Below are positions 1-9,173 of a stretch of DNA of 64,000 nt, piece after piece. Each line of letters begins with the position of its first letter. Positions within the stretch are counted from its first letter, which is position 1. The translations under genes were made by a program, and so were the position numbers. The stretch is from Bifidobacterium catenulatum subsp. kashiwanohense JCM 15439 = DSM 21854 (lineage in GTDB: Bacteria; Actinomycetota; Actinomycetes; Actinomycetales; Bifidobacteriaceae): the NCBI RefSeq assembly GCF_001042615.1, contig NZ_AP012327.1:434001-498000 (forward strand). The letters are read 5' to 3'. Below the pieces are notes generated by a model. That model saw only the letters and a program-made list of their open reading frames with translations. It made no database searches and was not told where the DNA came from.

Positions 1-292
1 AATTATCTGTTGACTTGCTATGTCGAGGCTGTCGGCGCTCGTGCCGGTCTGATCCAGCCGTGAGCTTGAACTCGAGCAGGTGCAGGACTTCCTCGACGGC
101 AAAATCGCCGCCGCTTCCAAGGCTGTCGTCAAAATCGGTGCCAGACACTGTCTATTCGTCCTGAACAGCTTGGAATTAGCGAAAAAGTATCACGACATGA
201 CGGCAAATGCGCCGCCGACATCGCCGCATAGCGCATATCCTAATCACAAAAGGGAAAAACAATCGTATTCATCGTCATCAGGAGGTAATTTT
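1..292. other. Left edge: possible end of an open frame, no confident gene
   Basis: Frame 1 is open from the window edge to a TGA at 61-63 and would encode the last 20 residues of a protein that begins outside the window. From about 62 a different frame reads a short codon-like stretch rich in E, L, K and A. That stretch runs without a stop into the VOC gene but has no start signal of its own. It may be a decayed 3' end. I do not recognise either peptide. The VOC gene itself starts at 293 behind its own ribosome binding site. Confidence 0.2.
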
Positions 293-694
293 ATGGCGAA
301 AGCAATGTCTGAATTCACTACCGATCTGCAGCATTCCGGCATGCCGGCGAAGGATCTCGACGAAACCATCGAATTCTATACGAAGAAGCTTGGTTTCGAA
401 CTGGCCGGACTGTTCCATAACGGCGAAAACCGTTGTGCATTCCTGCGTTACGGCCATCTGACCATCGAAACGTGGGAGGGTGATCCGGCTCCGCTGACCA
501 CTGGTGCCATCAACCATTGGGCATTCGACACTCCCGACATCGAAGCCGCATTCGAAAACGCGAAGGAACTCGGGCTGAATTTCAAAGATAACGAAATCCA
601 GCATATCGACAGCTTCTGGGAGCATGGCATCCGCTACTTCAACGTATACGGACCGAACGGCGAAACCATTGAATTCTGCCAGATCGTCAAATAA
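293..694 (+). CDS. VOC family (glyoxalase/dioxygenase-fold) protein
   Basis: Protein of 133 residues with the paired beta-alpha-beta-beta-beta units of the vicinal oxygen chelate fold. The order is an N-terminal LQHSGMPAKDLDETIEFY segment, a central TIETW strand, INHWAFDTPDIE opening the second half, and a final GPNGETIEF strand. H14, E59, H75 and E127 lie where VOC enzymes place their metal ligands, so metal binding is likely. The start at 293 is chosen because AGGAGG lies about eight bases upstream; the open frame extends further but without a start signal. Members include glyoxalase I, fosfomycin and bleomycin resistance proteins and dioxygenases. The length fits a glyoxalase-like single-domain protein, but the substrate cannot be named. 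A shared terminator separates it from the convergent ROK gene. Confidence 0.85.
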   Translation: MAKAMSEFTTDLQHSGMPAKDLDETIEFYTKKLGFELAGLFHNGENRCAFLRYGHLTIETWEGDPAPLTTGAINHWAFDTPDIEAAFENAKELGLNFKDNEIQHIDSFWEHGIRYFNVYGPNGETIEFCQIVK

Positions 695-779
695 CTATCG
701 TTAGATGATTAATGATTAAATAATCGTTGAAAATAATCGTTGAAAACAAATACAACAAGCGATACAGACGGAAGCAAAC

Positions 780-834
780 AAAGAAGCGTGCGCTGAACCT
801 TATATACGGGTTCGGCAGCACGCTTCTTTTTGTT
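780..834. terminator. Bidirectional terminator between VOC and ROK genes
   Basis: Long inverted repeat with arms AAGAAGCGTGC and GCACGCTTCTT, extended inward by GCTGAACC / GGGTTCGGC. It is followed by a T-run on the plus strand and has an A-run before it that serves the minus strand. It lies between two convergent genes. Confidence 0.85.
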
Positions 835-870
835 ATGCAATCGATGCGATTAATATGTGCGCAAAAGCGG

Positions 871-2034
871 TCACATATCGCATAGTTCGCGTACGTACGG
901 CTCCACAAAACGCAGGGCTGCGCCGATAATGTCTTGATGGTCGAGCGCCATTCCCTTGCGCAGGGTGAAATCCGTGGTGCCGAATGGCGTATGTTCCACC
1001 ACACGTTCGCGTAGTCCGGCCATATCGTCATCATCGAGATATTGTGCTGCCTCACCGCTGATGATCACGTCACCGGCCAGTACCGAGCGAATATTCGTTA
1101 CCGCCAGCGCCACATAATCCAGCCATTGTGAGAATCGTTTGCGATGCTCCTGCTCGCCTTGTTCCAACACCGAGAAGAAGCCGGGCAGGCTTTCGCCATC
1201 TTCCATCAGCGTTTCCGGCGAGCAATACGTATCCATGCAGCCCTGTTGCCCGCAGTAGCAGGTGTTGCCTCCTGGAATCAGCGTCATATGTTCGATTGAG
1301 CCATTGCATTGGTTTGGCCCCTGGTAGAGCGATCCGTCTACGATGACCGCGCCTCCGGGTCGTCGCTCGAGGTAGATGCAGACGGCATCCTTCAGATTGT
1401 GGTCGAACCAGAGTTCCGCCATGGCAGAAGCGTCGGAATCGTGAATCATCAGCGACGGATAGTTGAGGCCGTGGCTGAGTTCGCTGAGTTTCAGGCCGGT
1501 GTTGTTCATGATTTTGCCGAAGGTGATCGACTGTCCGTCTGCCGATACGATGCCTTGCATGCAGAAGGCCACGCCCAGCACCGTGCTGCCTTGTTTCGCC
1601 AGTTCTTGCGCGAAATCGTTGATGATGCCGTTCATGCGCTGGTAGTAGGCGTCGTTGTTGCGATAGGGGAGTGTGCGCTGTCTGGTGGTCACGGATTTGC
1701 CGTTCAGATCAATGGCGATGGCCGTGATTCGTGTGGTTTGGATTCGCACGCCGATAGCCACGCTGGAGTGTGCCGCGAATTCGTAGATTTGCGCTTTGCG
1801 TCCACCGGTGGATTGTTGCATCTCGCCTTTGACGATGAGCCCGTCGGTCTCCATGGCGCGCAGATTCTGCGTGATGGTTGGCAGGCTGAGCCCTAATTCG
1901 TGTTCGAACATCTGCTTGGTGGCTGAACCTTGGGTGTAGATGAACGCGGTCATGGCCTTGAGATTGGCTTCTTTGACTGATAAGGCGGATTGGGCTTTCA
2001 CTGGTTGATCCTTCCTGCGCAACTTCTTTTCCAA
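871..2034 (-). CDS. ROK family transcriptional regulator
   Basis: A 387-residue ROK (repressor, ORF, kinase) protein. About the first 80 residues form a winged helix-turn-helix (SATKQMFEHELGLSLPTITQ followed by an RAMETDGLIVKG wing). The rest is the actin-like ROK fold. The zinc signature CxCG(x)2GC is present at C259, C261 and C266. The helix-turn-helix marks it as a regulator of the XylR/NagC type rather than a plain sugar kinase. It is divergent from the permease and dehydrogenase at 2184-4601. By family habit it probably represses them, and perhaps itself, until a sugar or polyol signal binds. The effector is not known. Confidence 0.9.
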   Translation of the reverse strand: MEKKLRRKDQPVKAQSALSVKEANLKAMTAFIYTQGSATKQMFEHELGLSLPTITQNLRAMETDGLIVKGEMQQSTGGRKAQIYEFAAHSSVAIGVRIQTTRITAIAIDLNGKSVTTRQRTLPYRNNDAYYQRMNGIINDFAQELAKQGSTVLGVAFCMQGIVSADGQSITFGKIMNNTGLKLSELSHGLNYPSLMIHDSDASAMAELWFDHNLKDAVCIYLERRPGGAVIVDGSLYQGPNQCNGSIEHMTLIPGGNTCYCGQQGCMDTYCSPETLMEDGESLPGFFSVLEQGEQEHRKRFSQWLDYVALAVTNIRSVLAGDVIISGEAAQYLDDDDMAGLRERVVEHTPFGTTDFTLRKGMALDHQDIIGAALRFVEPYVRELCDM

Positions 2035-2183
2035 GATTACTTCATAAAAGTCCTTTCCTTATGTCTTGTGTTGTTCTGAGATATCAGGTATTGCAAAAAA
2101 GTATCAAAAAAAGCTGTGCATAAAGGATTTTCTGCCACTTTTCTGCGTCGAAAATATGTTTATCAACAAAAAAAGTTGAGACG
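2035..2183. promoter_or_regulatory. Divergent promoter region of the ROK regulator and the polyol permease
   Basis: The 149-base AT-rich gap between divergent genes must hold both promoters. A small inverted repeat, TCAAC-(A)7-GTTGA, lies at 2163-2179, directly upstream of the permease start. It is a plausible operator half-site pair for the ROK protein. Assignment is by position only. Confidence 0.35.
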
Positions 2184-3488
2184 GTGACAACGACGTTCTA
2201 CCAAGAAAAGAGACATGTTATGAAGATAGGTCTGCCGCGCACGCTATTGGCCGGCTTGGTCGCCATAGCGGTGTTCATGACTGGCGATGGCTTTGAATTG
2301 ACTTTTTTGTCCAAATACATCGTGGACCAGGGATTCAGCTCTTCGCAATCGTCGCTGATGTTCACCATGTACGGGCTGATGGCTGCGCTTGCCGGCTGGG
2401 CGTCCGGTGTGCTAGCTGAAATGTTCGGTGCCAAACGCATCATGCTTATCGGCGCGAGCGCCTGGGTTGTTTTGCACCTGCTGTTCGTTGGTGTGGCGCT
2501 GCCGAGCGGCGTCTATCCGCTGATGTTAGGCGTGTATGCGTTGCGGGGTGTTGGCTACCCGCTGTTCATCTACTCGTTCGTGGTGTTAATGGCGCAAACT
2601 ATCGATCCTGCCAAGCTCGCGTCGGCCATGGGGTGGTTTTGGGCCGCATACTCGTTCGGCATTGGCGTGTTTGGCGCATATTTGCCGAGTTTCACCATTC
2701 CGCTGGTGGGCGAGTACTATTCGCTGTGGCTTTCGTTGCCGTTTTCTATAGCTGGACTGCTGATTTGCCTGCTGATGGTGCCGAAAAGCAAAGGTTCTGG
2801 CACCTCTTCCATGAGCAATGCAGACAAGCTGCGCGAGCTTAGTCGAGGAGTCACCATTCTGGTGCATAATCGCCAAATCGCTTTGGCTGCGGTGGTGCGT
2901 GTGATCTGCAATCTGACGTTGTATGGCTTTCCTGTCATCATGCCACTCTACTTGGCCACTACCAACAATGGCGGCGGCGCTTGGTTTAAGGTTTCGCAAT
3001 GGAGTCAGATTTGGGGATTCCAGTTTGTGGTCACCATTTTCGGCAATGTGTTCTGGGGTCGTATGGGCGATTCGCATGGTTGGATGCGGCAAATGCGCTG
3101 GTTTGGCTGCTGGTTCTGTGTGATCGGCACGCTGGGCATGTATTACATTCCGCAGTTTTTCGGGGCGAATATGGTGCTTATGTGTGCTGATGCGGTTGTT
3201 CTTGGATTGGGAATTTCCGCTTTCGTTCCTATGGGAGCCGTGTTTCCCGCGTTGGCGTTGGAACATAAGGGTGCTGCGATTTCCGCGCATAATTTCGCTT
3301 CCGGCCTGGCTACGTTTTTCGGTCCTCTGATTGCGACGGTGCTGGTTTCCACTATCGGATTCGGCGGCGTGTGCTGGACGTATGCGATCTGCTATGCGAT
3401 CGGATCGTTGGTCACGTTCGGCATTCATCCTCATCAACCCGGATTTGACGATCGCGGCCGTCGCATTGCCGTGATCGAGCGTAACTAA
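2184..3488 (+). CDS. MFS polyol-type permease (RbtT/DalT/CsbX-like)
   Basis: A 434-residue, 12-helix major facilitator protein. After a short amphipathic start, helices begin at [22 protein letters not shown]. The [14 protein letters not shown] and [11 protein letters not shown] motifs and the overall pattern resemble the ribitol/arabinitol permease group (RbtT/DalT/CsbX). It is followed 72 bases later by a sorbitol/xylitol-type dehydrogenase, which supports uptake of a sugar alcohol. Pentitol or hexitol specificity cannot be read from sequence. The start is uncertain: GTG at 2184 gives the longest product, while ATG at 2220 (12 codons shorter) is equally acceptable because neither has a strong ribosome binding site. 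Confidence 0.85.
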   Translation: MTTTFYQEKRHVMKIGLPRTLLAGLVAIAVFMTGDGFELTFLSKYIVDQGFSSSQSSLMFTMYGLMAALAGWASGVLAEMFGAKRIMLIGASAWVVLHLLFVGVALPSGVYPLMLGVYALRGVGYPLFIYSFVVLMAQTIDPAKLASAMGWFWAAYSFGIGVFGAYLPSFTIPLVGEYYSLWLSLPFSIAGLLICLLMVPKSKGSGTSSMSNADKLRELSRGVTILVHNRQIALAAVVRVICNLTLYGFPVIMPLYLATTNNGGGAWFKVSQWSQIWGFQFVVTIFGNVFWGRMGDSHGWMRQMRWFGCWFCVIGTLGMYYIPQFFGANMVLMCADAVVLGLGISAFVPMGAVFPALALEHKGAAISAHNFASGLATFFGPLIATVLVSTIGFGGVCWTYAICYAIGSLVTFGIHPHQPGFDDRGRRIAVIERN

Positions 3489-3560
3489 TCGCAATTGAAT
3501 ATCAATTGCTCGATCATCATTTTTCTCAAAAAACATCATTATCCACAAAGGAGAATAATC

Positions 3561-4601
3561 ATGAAGGCAGTCGTTCTCGAAGAGCAGGGCGTCATCAATG
3601 TGCGTGAGGTGCCTGACGTCCCCGCACCTGGTCTAGGCGAGCTGAAGATCGCGCCGCATACCGTTGGTGTGTGCGGTTCCGACCTGCACTATTACACTTA
3701 TGGTCGCGTGGGCAAATATGTGGTGGAGCAGCCGATGATTCTCGGTCATGAGGCTTCCGGCACGGTGGTTGAGGTCGGTCCTGGCGTCGAAGGCTTCAAG
3801 GTGGGCGATTGTGTGGCCATGGAGCCCGGCATTCCGGATATGAGTTCGCGTGCCAGCAAACTGGGCATGTATAACGTCGATCCTGCGGTGCGTTTCTTTG
3901 CCACTCCGCCGATTGATGGCTGCCTGTGCGAAACGGTGAACCATCCTGCGGCGTTCACCTACAAGCTGCCCGACAATGTGAGCTTCGGTGAGGGTGCGCT
4001 GCTTGAACCGTTGGCTGTGGGCATGTGGTCCGCCACCAAGGCTCGTATCAAGCCGGGCGATGTCTGCGTGGTCACCGGATCGGGCACGGTCGGCATGCTG
4101 ACCGCGTCGTGCGCGTTGGCAGGTGGTGCTTCCAAGGTGCTGATTTCTGATGTGTCGGCAATCAAACTGGCGATTGCGGCTCAGATTCCAGGTATTATTC
4201 CGGTGGATCTCACCAAAGAGGATCTGGTGGAGCGCGTCCGTGAGGAAACGGGGGGCTGGGGTGCTGATGTGGCTTTCGAGTGCTCGGGCTCGCCGAAGTC
4301 ATACGAGACATTCTGGAAGCTGATTGCTCCCGGTGGCGCTGCCGTTATCGTTGGCATTCCGGTCAGTCCGGTGGCTATCGACATTACGGAACTGCAGGCT
4401 ACCGAGGTGCGCATCGAAAATATCTTCCGTTATGCCAATGTGTATCAGAAGGCCATTGACCTCGTGGCTAACGGTAAACTGAATCTGAAGCCATTCATCA
4501 CCGACACCTATGCGATGGAGGATGCCAAGGCGGCGTTCGATCGCATGGCCGAGGGGCGTCCTGGAGATATTAAGCTGCAGATTACCGTGAATAACGACTG
4601 A
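3561..4601 (+). CDS. Zinc-dependent medium-chain dehydrogenase, sorbitol/xylitol type
   Basis: A 346-residue medium-chain dehydrogenase/reductase. It probably oxidises a polyol brought in by the upstream permease to a ketose, using NAD(P). The catalytic domain has [13 protein letters not shown] with zinc ligand C38 and the GHEASG motif with H63 and E64. The nucleotide-binding fold has VTGSGTVGM. The four-cysteine structural-zinc lobe found in many relatives is absent: the region [20 protein letters not shown] (about residues 90-110) carries no cysteine, as in several sorbitol dehydrogenases. The start at 3561 follows AAAGGAGAATAATC, a good ribosome binding site. An AraC regulator follows 39 bases downstream. 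Confidence 0.9.
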   Translation: MKAVVLEEQGVINVREVPDVPAPGLGELKIAPHTVGVCGSDLHYYTYGRVGKYVVEQPMILGHEASGTVVEVGPGVEGFKVGDCVAMEPGIPDMSSRASKLGMYNVDPAVRFFATPPIDGCLCETVNHPAAFTYKLPDNVSFGEGALLEPLAVGMWSATKARIKPGDVCVVTGSGTVGMLTASCALAGGASKVLISDVSAIKLAIAAQIPGIIPVDLTKEDLVERVREETGGWGADVAFECSGSPKSYETFWKLIAPGGAAVIVGIPVSPVAIDITELQATEVRIENIFRYANVYQKAIDLVANGKLNLKPFITDTYAMEDAKAAFDRMAEGRPGDIKLQITVNND

Positions 4602-4640
4602 CGTTACGCACTTTACGGAACGACGAAAGGGGTCTAGGCC

Positions 4641-5612
4641 ATGGGTGCTGTTGTGCAAGTCAACGATAATCGGCATGGGAAGGCGGCTTTGGCTCAGACC
4701 TCTTTTGGTGGATTCGTGCCGAAAGGTGGAAGTTCGAACGATTCCGGCGTATTGGAGATCATTGTGCCGGACGCGCAGGCTTCGGTGCGTTGGGTGAAGC
4801 ATGGCTACCCAAGCTCGTTGGCGAAATGGCATCATCATCCTCATATTGAAATTCATCTGATTCGGGAAGGTACCGGATTGATGATGGCAGGCAATGCCGT
4901 TGTTCCGTATGAGGCCGGGCAGGTTGCGCTGATTGGTTCGAATCTTCCGCATAATTGGGTGTCCGACATCGCTCCGGGGGAGCGGCTTCGTCAGCGTGAT
5001 GTGGTGTGCCATGTGCGTCCGGAAACCATACGTCTGCTGATGTCTGGATTTCCGGAAACGTCTGGTTTTGCAATGGTGTTGAGGCGCGCTGGGCAGGCGT
5101 TGGTGCTGAGCGGTGAATCCGCTCGTCAGGCCGGTTCGATTCTGGAAAGCATGGAGGAACATAGTCTTGCTTGCCGTGTTAGTGATCTGATTCGTGTGTT
5201 GGATGTGTTCGCGCATGCTCCCGCAGATGAATCCTATACAGTGGTTGCGTCCGGATACGATCCGGCTGTATGCAGTGGTGCGGAAAGTGTGGTCAACGAT
5301 GCCATTGAGTACATTTCCTCGCATCTGAGCGGTGAAATTAGCCTGGATCTGGCCGCTCGTCAGGCCGGAATGAGTGTTTCGGCTTTCTCTCGTCTGTTCA
5401 AAAGGGCCGCAGGAATAAGGTTTTCGGATTTTGTTCGACGATTGCGTATCGGGCATGCATGTAGATTGCTGACGACCACGAATCAAAGCGTCGCGTCGAT
5501 TCGTCGTGCTTGCGGATATGGAAACGCTTCAAATTTCAATCGTCGCTTCTTTGAAGAAACAGGCGAAACTCCTACTGGCTGGCGGAAAAAATACATTGGA
5601 CGGACAAGATAA
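4641..5612 (+). CDS. AraC family regulator with N-terminal cupin
   Basis: A 323-residue regulator. Residues 55-130 form a cupin sensor (AKWHHHPHIEIHLI, then an IGSNLPHNWVS strand). The last 100 residues form two AraC helix-turn-helix motifs: SLDLAARQAGMSVSAFSRLF, and [20 protein letters not shown] with the closing F-x-E-x-G-x-T-P signature. The cupin histidines may bind metal or the sugar ligand. It lies 39 bases behind the dehydrogenase on the same strand, behind GAAAGGGG. It is therefore likely the local activator, next to a ROK repressor at the other end of the module. No second target gene is visible. Confidence 0.88.
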   Translation: MGAVVQVNDNRHGKAALAQTSFGGFVPKGGSSNDSGVLEIIVPDAQASVRWVKHGYPSSLAKWHHHPHIEIHLIREGTGLMMAGNAVVPYEAGQVALIGSNLPHNWVSDIAPGERLRQRDVVCHVRPETIRLLMSGFPETSGFAMVLRRAGQALVLSGESARQAGSILESMEEHSLACRVSDLIRVLDVFAHAPADESYTVVASGYDPAVCSGAESVVNDAIEYISSHLSGEISLDLAARQAGMSVSAFSRLFKRAAGIRFSDFVRRLRIGHACRLLTTTNQSVASIRRACGYGNASNFNRRFFEETGETPTGWRKKYIGRTR

Positions 5613-5636
5613 GTAAATAAACTTTGTAAAAGTTTG

Positions 5637-5654
5637 ATATGATTGATATCATAT
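5637..5654. promoter_or_regulatory. Small inverted repeat downstream of the AraC gene
   Basis: Arms ATATGAT and ATCATAT around a TGAT centre. Being AT-rich and without a T-run, it reads better as a protein-binding palindrome than as a terminator. Nothing else supports a role. Confidence 0.25.
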
Positions 5655-5676
5655 AGAAAATACTTTTATAAAAGAT

Positions 5677-5707
5677 GAGGAGGTGAGACTTGAGAAAGTG
5701 TGTGTGA
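5677..5707 (+). other. Strong ribosome binding site with a five-codon TTG reading frame
   Basis: GAGGAGGTGA at 5677-5686 is almost fully complementary to the 3' end of 16S rRNA. It is correctly spaced from a TTG at 5690 that opens only five codons (L/M-R-K-C-V, stop at 5705-5707). It may be a leader peptide or the remains of a lost gene. It lies 260 bases upstream of adhE. Confidence 0.3.
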
Positions 5708-5814
5708 TTTATGATAAAAAGCAACAAAAACGCTCAAAATGATGTTTTTAAAGCTTTTTCTCTTCACAAAAGAACGCAATATAAACATTAAATGAACAGA
5801 ATATAACATTTCTC

Positions 5815-5844
5815 TTGCGACACGACACAGTGGAAAATCATATT
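5815..5844 (+). promoter_or_regulatory. Candidate adhE promoter
   Basis: TTGCGA (5815-5820) and CATATT (5839-5844) are 18 bases apart and match the sigma-70 consensus in part. Transcription would begin near 5851, giving a leader of about 115 bases before adhE. Confidence 0.35.
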
Positions 5845-5858
5845 GCATACTCACTAAA

Positions 5859-5876
5859 GTGTGTCCTAGGTCACAA
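5859..5876. promoter_or_regulatory. Candidate Rex operator upstream of adhE
   Basis: GTGTGT-CCTAGG-TCACAA fits the Rex pattern TTGTGA-N6-TCACAA with a perfect right half and four of six positions in the left half. Rex is the NADH-sensing repressor that controls adhE in many Gram-positive bacteria. The site would lie just downstream of the candidate transcription start. Confidence 0.4.
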
Positions 5877-5965
5877 AAGACCAGCAACGCGTCCATCCGC
5901 TTCGAGGTGGGTGGAATAACGGGAAACTACTTTGCAAACCCCCAAAGAATCGAGGAGGACTTCAA

Positions 5966-8695
5966 GTGGCAGACGCAAAGAAGGAAGAGCCGACCAAGCC
6001 GACTCCGGAAGAGAAGCTCGCCGCAGCCGAGGCTGAGGTCGACGCTCTGGTCAAGAAGGGCCTGAAGGCTCTTGACGATTTCGAAAAGCTCGATCAGAAG
6101 CAGGTTGACCGTATCGTCGCCAAGGCTTCCGTCGCAGCGCTGAACAAGCATCTGGTGCTCGCCAAGATGGCCGTTGAGGAAACCGGCCGTGGTCTGGTGG
6201 AAGACAAAGCCACTAAGAACATCTTCGCCTGCGAACACGTCACCAACTATTTGGCCGGACAGAAGACCGTCGGCATCATTCGCGAAGACGATGTCATGGG
6301 CATCGACGAGATCGCCGAACCGGTCGGCGTCGTCGCCGGCGTGACCCCGGTCACCAACCCGACCTCCACCGCCATCTTCAAGTCGCTGATCGCACTGAAG
6401 ACCCGCTGCCCGATCATCTTCGGCTTCCACCCGGGCGCGCAGAAGTGCTCCGTAGAAGCCGCCAAGATCGTGCGCGACGCGGCCATCGAGGCAGGCGCTC
6501 CCGAGAACTGTATCCAGTGGATCGAGCACCCGTCCATCGAAGCCACCGGCGCCCTGATGAAGCATGACGGTATCGCCACCATCCTCGCCACCGGTGGTCC
6601 GGGCATGGTCAAGGCCGCATACTCCTCCGGCAAGCCGGCCCTCGGCGTCGGCGCTGGCAACGCTCCGGCATATGTCGACAAGAACGTTGACATCGTGCGC
6701 GCCGCCAACGATCTGGTGCTCTCCAAGCACTTCGATTACGGCATGATCTGCGCCACCGAGCAGGCCATCATTGCCGACAAGGAAGTCTACGCTCCGCTGA
6801 TCAAGGAACTCAAGCGTCGCAAGGCCTACTTCGTGAACGACGAAGAGAAGGCCAAGCTCGAGCAGTACATGTTCGGCTGCACCGCATACTCCGGCCAGAC
6901 CCCGAAGCTTAACTCTGTGGTGCCGGGCAAGTCCCCGCAGTACATCGCCAAGGCCGCAGGCTTTGAGATTCCGGAAGACGCCACCATTCTTGCCGCCGAG
7001 TGCAAGGAAATCGGCGAAAACGAGCCGCTGACCATGGAGAAGCTCGCTCCGGTCCAGGCCGTGCTGAAGTCCGACAACAAGGAACAGGCCTTCGAAATGT
7101 GCGAAGCCATGCTCAAGCATGGTGCAGGCCACACCGCAGCCATCCATACCAACGATCAGGCTCTGGTCCGCGAATACGGCCAGCGCATGCACGCATGCCG
7201 CATCATCTGGAACTCTCCGAGCTCCCTCGGCGGCGTGGGTGATATCTACAACGCCATCGCACCGTCGCTGACCCTCGGCTGCGGCTCCTACGGTGGCAAC
7301 TCCGTGTCCGGCAACGTCCAGGCAGTCAACCTTCTCAACATCAAGCGCATCGCTCGGAGGAACAACAACATGCAGTGGTTCAAGATTCCGGCCAAGACCT
7401 ACTTCGAGCCGAACGCTATCAAGTACCTGCGCGACATGTACGGCATCGAAAAGGCCGTCATCGTGTGCGATAAGGTCATGGAGCAGCTCGGCGTGGTCGA
7501 CAAGATCATCGACCAGCTGCGTGCACGTTCCAACCGCGTGACCTTCCGTATCATCGACTACGTTGAGCCGGAGCCGAGCGTCGAGACCGTCGAGCGCGGC
7601 GCCACCATGATGCGCGAGGAGTTCGAGCCGGATACCATCATCGCAGTCGGCGGTGGTTCTCCGATGGACGCATCCAAGATCATGTGGCTGCTGTACGAGC
7701 ACCCGGAAATCTCCTTCTCTGATGTGCGTGAGAAGTTCTTCGATATCCGCAAGCGCGCCTTCAAGATCCCGCCGCTGGGCGAGAAGGCCAAGCTCGTGTG
7801 CATCCCGACCTCTTCCGGCACTGGTTCCGAAGTCACGCCGTTTGCTGTGATCACCGACCATAAGACCGGCTACAAGTACCCGATCACCGATTACGCGCTG
7901 ACACCGTCCGTCGCCATCGTCGATCCGGTGCTGGCACGCACCCAGCCTCGCAAGCTCGCGTCCGATGCCGGTTTCGACGCCTTGACCCACTCCTTCGAGG
8001 CATACGTCTCCGTCTATGCCAACGATTTCACCGATGGCATGGCGCTGCACGCAGCCAAGCTGATTTGGGACAACCTCGCCGAGTCCGTCAACGGCGAACC
8101 GGGCGAAGACAAGATCAAGGCCCAGGAGAAGATGCATAATGCCGCCACCATGGCCGGCATGGCATTCGGCTCCGCATTCCTTGGCATGTGCCACGGCATG
8201 GCCCACACCATCGGTGCTCTGTGCCACGTTGCCCACGGTCGTACCAACTCCATCCTGCTGCCGTACGTCATCCGCTACAACGGCTCCATCCCGGAGGAAC
8301 CAACCAGCTGGCCGAAGTATAACAAGTACGTCGCTCCGGAACGCTACCAGGAGATCGCCAAGAACCTTGGCGTGAACCCGGGCAAGACTCCGGAAGAGGG
8401 CGTCGAGAACCTGGCCAAGGCCGTCGAGGACTACCGTGACAACAAGCTCGGCATGAACAAGAGCTTCCAGGAGTGCGGTGTGGACGAGGACTATTTCTGG
8501 TCCGTCCTTGACCAGATCGGCATGCGTGCCTACGAAGATCAGTGCGCTCCGGCAAATCCGCGTATCCCGCAGATCGAGGATATGAAGGATATCGCCATTG
8601 CCGCCTACTACGGCGTCAGTCAGGCGGAAGGCCACAAGCTGCGCGTCCAGCGTCAGGGTGAGGCCGCCACGGAAGAGGCTTCCGAGCGCGCATGA
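5966..8695 (+). CDS. adhE: Bifunctional acetaldehyde-CoA / alcohol dehydrogenase
   Basis: A 909-residue AdhE, the normal length. The N-terminal half is a CoA-acylating aldehyde dehydrogenase with catalytic C262 in the GMICATEQ motif. The C-terminal half, from about residue 469, is an iron-dependent alcohol dehydrogenase with AVGGGSPMDASK, the DAGFDALTHSFEAY ligand segment and the metal-binding GMCHGMAHTIGALCHVAHG stretch. It reduces acetyl-CoA to ethanol via acetaldehyde with two NADH. In bifidobacteria this balances acetate formation from the bifid shunt. The GTG start at 5966 is set by AGGAGG at 5953-5958. It is a single-gene unit closed by a strong terminator. A GGAGG at 7356-7360 stands nine bases before an in-frame ATG (7370) at the very start of the alcohol dehydrogenase half. 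Confidence 0.98.
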   Translation: MADAKKEEPTKPTPEEKLAAAEAEVDALVKKGLKALDDFEKLDQKQVDRIVAKASVAALNKHLVLAKMAVEETGRGLVEDKATKNIFACEHVTNYLAGQKTVGIIREDDVMGIDEIAEPVGVVAGVTPVTNPTSTAIFKSLIALKTRCPIIFGFHPGAQKCSVEAAKIVRDAAIEAGAPENCIQWIEHPSIEATGALMKHDGIATILATGGPGMVKAAYSSGKPALGVGAGNAPAYVDKNVDIVRAANDLVLSKHFDYGMICATEQAIIADKEVYAPLIKELKRRKAYFVNDEEKAKLEQYMFGCTAYSGQTPKLNSVVPGKSPQYIAKAAGFEIPEDATILAAECKEIGENEPLTMEKLAPVQAVLKSDNKEQAFEMCEAMLKHGAGHTAAIHTNDQALVREYGQRMHACRIIWNSPSSLGGVGDIYNAIAPSLTLGCGSYGGNSVSGNVQAVNLLNIKRIARRNNNMQWFKIPAKTYFEPNAIKYLRDMYGIEKAVIVCDKVMEQLGVVDKIIDQLRARSNRVTFRIIDYVEPEPSVETVERGATMMREEFEPDTIIAVGGGSPMDASKIMWLLYEHPEISFSDVREKFFDIRKRAFKIPPLGEKAKLVCIPTSSGTGSEVTPFAVITDHKTGYKYPITDYALTPSVAIVDPVLARTQPRKLASDAGFDALTHSFEAYVSVYANDFTDGMALHAAKLIWDNLAESVNGEPGEDKIKAQEKMHNAATMAGMAFGSAFLGMCHGMAHTIGALCHVAHGRTNSILLPYVIRYNGSIPEEPTSWPKYNKYVAPERYQEIAKNLGVNPGKTPEEGVENLAKAVEDYRDNKLGMNKSFQECGVDEDYFWSVLDQIGMRAYEDQCAPANPRIPQIEDMKDIAIAAYYGVSQAEGHKLRVQRQGEAATEEASERA

Positions 8696-8771
8696 GTCAC
8701 CTCGCATATATAGGTCATCGATATTGATTTATATATAAGGTACTTGCGTTACATCGATAGACGCTATTGAT

Positions 8772-8817
8772 AACGAGGAATTCGATTGGATCTGTTCAAT
8801 CGAATTCCTCGTTTCTG
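8772..8817 (+). terminator. adhE terminator
   Basis: Perfect 17-bp stem with outer arms AACGAGGAATT / AATTCCTCGTT around an 8-base loop, followed by TTCTGTATTAT. Confidence 0.85.
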
Positions 8818-9173
8818 TATTATAGAAAAGCATTTTCGGATGATGTTGCATCATGATCGCAACCGACGATCAGCAATGTGCATCGCATTCGTTTTCAGGG
8901 ACTTGAAAACAGGACTTGAGACTGCGACACGCGAGGATTTCTTAAGACTACCCCTGATGCTTAAATAAAGAAGTTGCCTGATTTTAGGGCTCGCAAATTG
9001 GAATTAAAAAAGCGAGCGTGGCACAGTGATCACGAGAGTGAACACTGCATAGCTGCGCACTGATGTGGTATGGCCACGGAACTTCCACGGTTCCGGGGGC
9101 TTCTACGCCGGTGCCCTTTGAGAAGCAGGCTGGTAAACAGTAACTAACGAATCGCTAGAAAGGGCGGAAGGCA
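8818..9173 (+). promoter_or_regulatory. Leader and promoter region of the S10 ribosomal operon
   Basis: About 350 bases with no credible gene before rpsJ. It contains the inverted repeat GCTCGC / GCGAGC (8989-8994 and 9012-9017) and a small hairpin with arms CGGAAC / GTTCCG near 9076-9093. It is probably the promoter and untranslated leader of the long ribosomal operon. I could not fix a promoter with confidence. Confidence 0.45.

Noticed and set aside
2586..3548. 320-codon minus-strand frame opposite the polyol permease
   Set aside because: Shadow of a membrane-protein gene; rich in H, R and N with no helices or start signal.
5927..8707. Open frame of 926 codons on the minus strand opposite adhE
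   Set aside because: It mirrors adhE codon by codon, has no start signal and a composition rich in V, L, D and H typical of antisense frames of high-G+C genes.
8786..8968. 60-codon frame after adhE
   Set aside because: It starts inside the adhE terminator and has no ribosome binding site or family texture.
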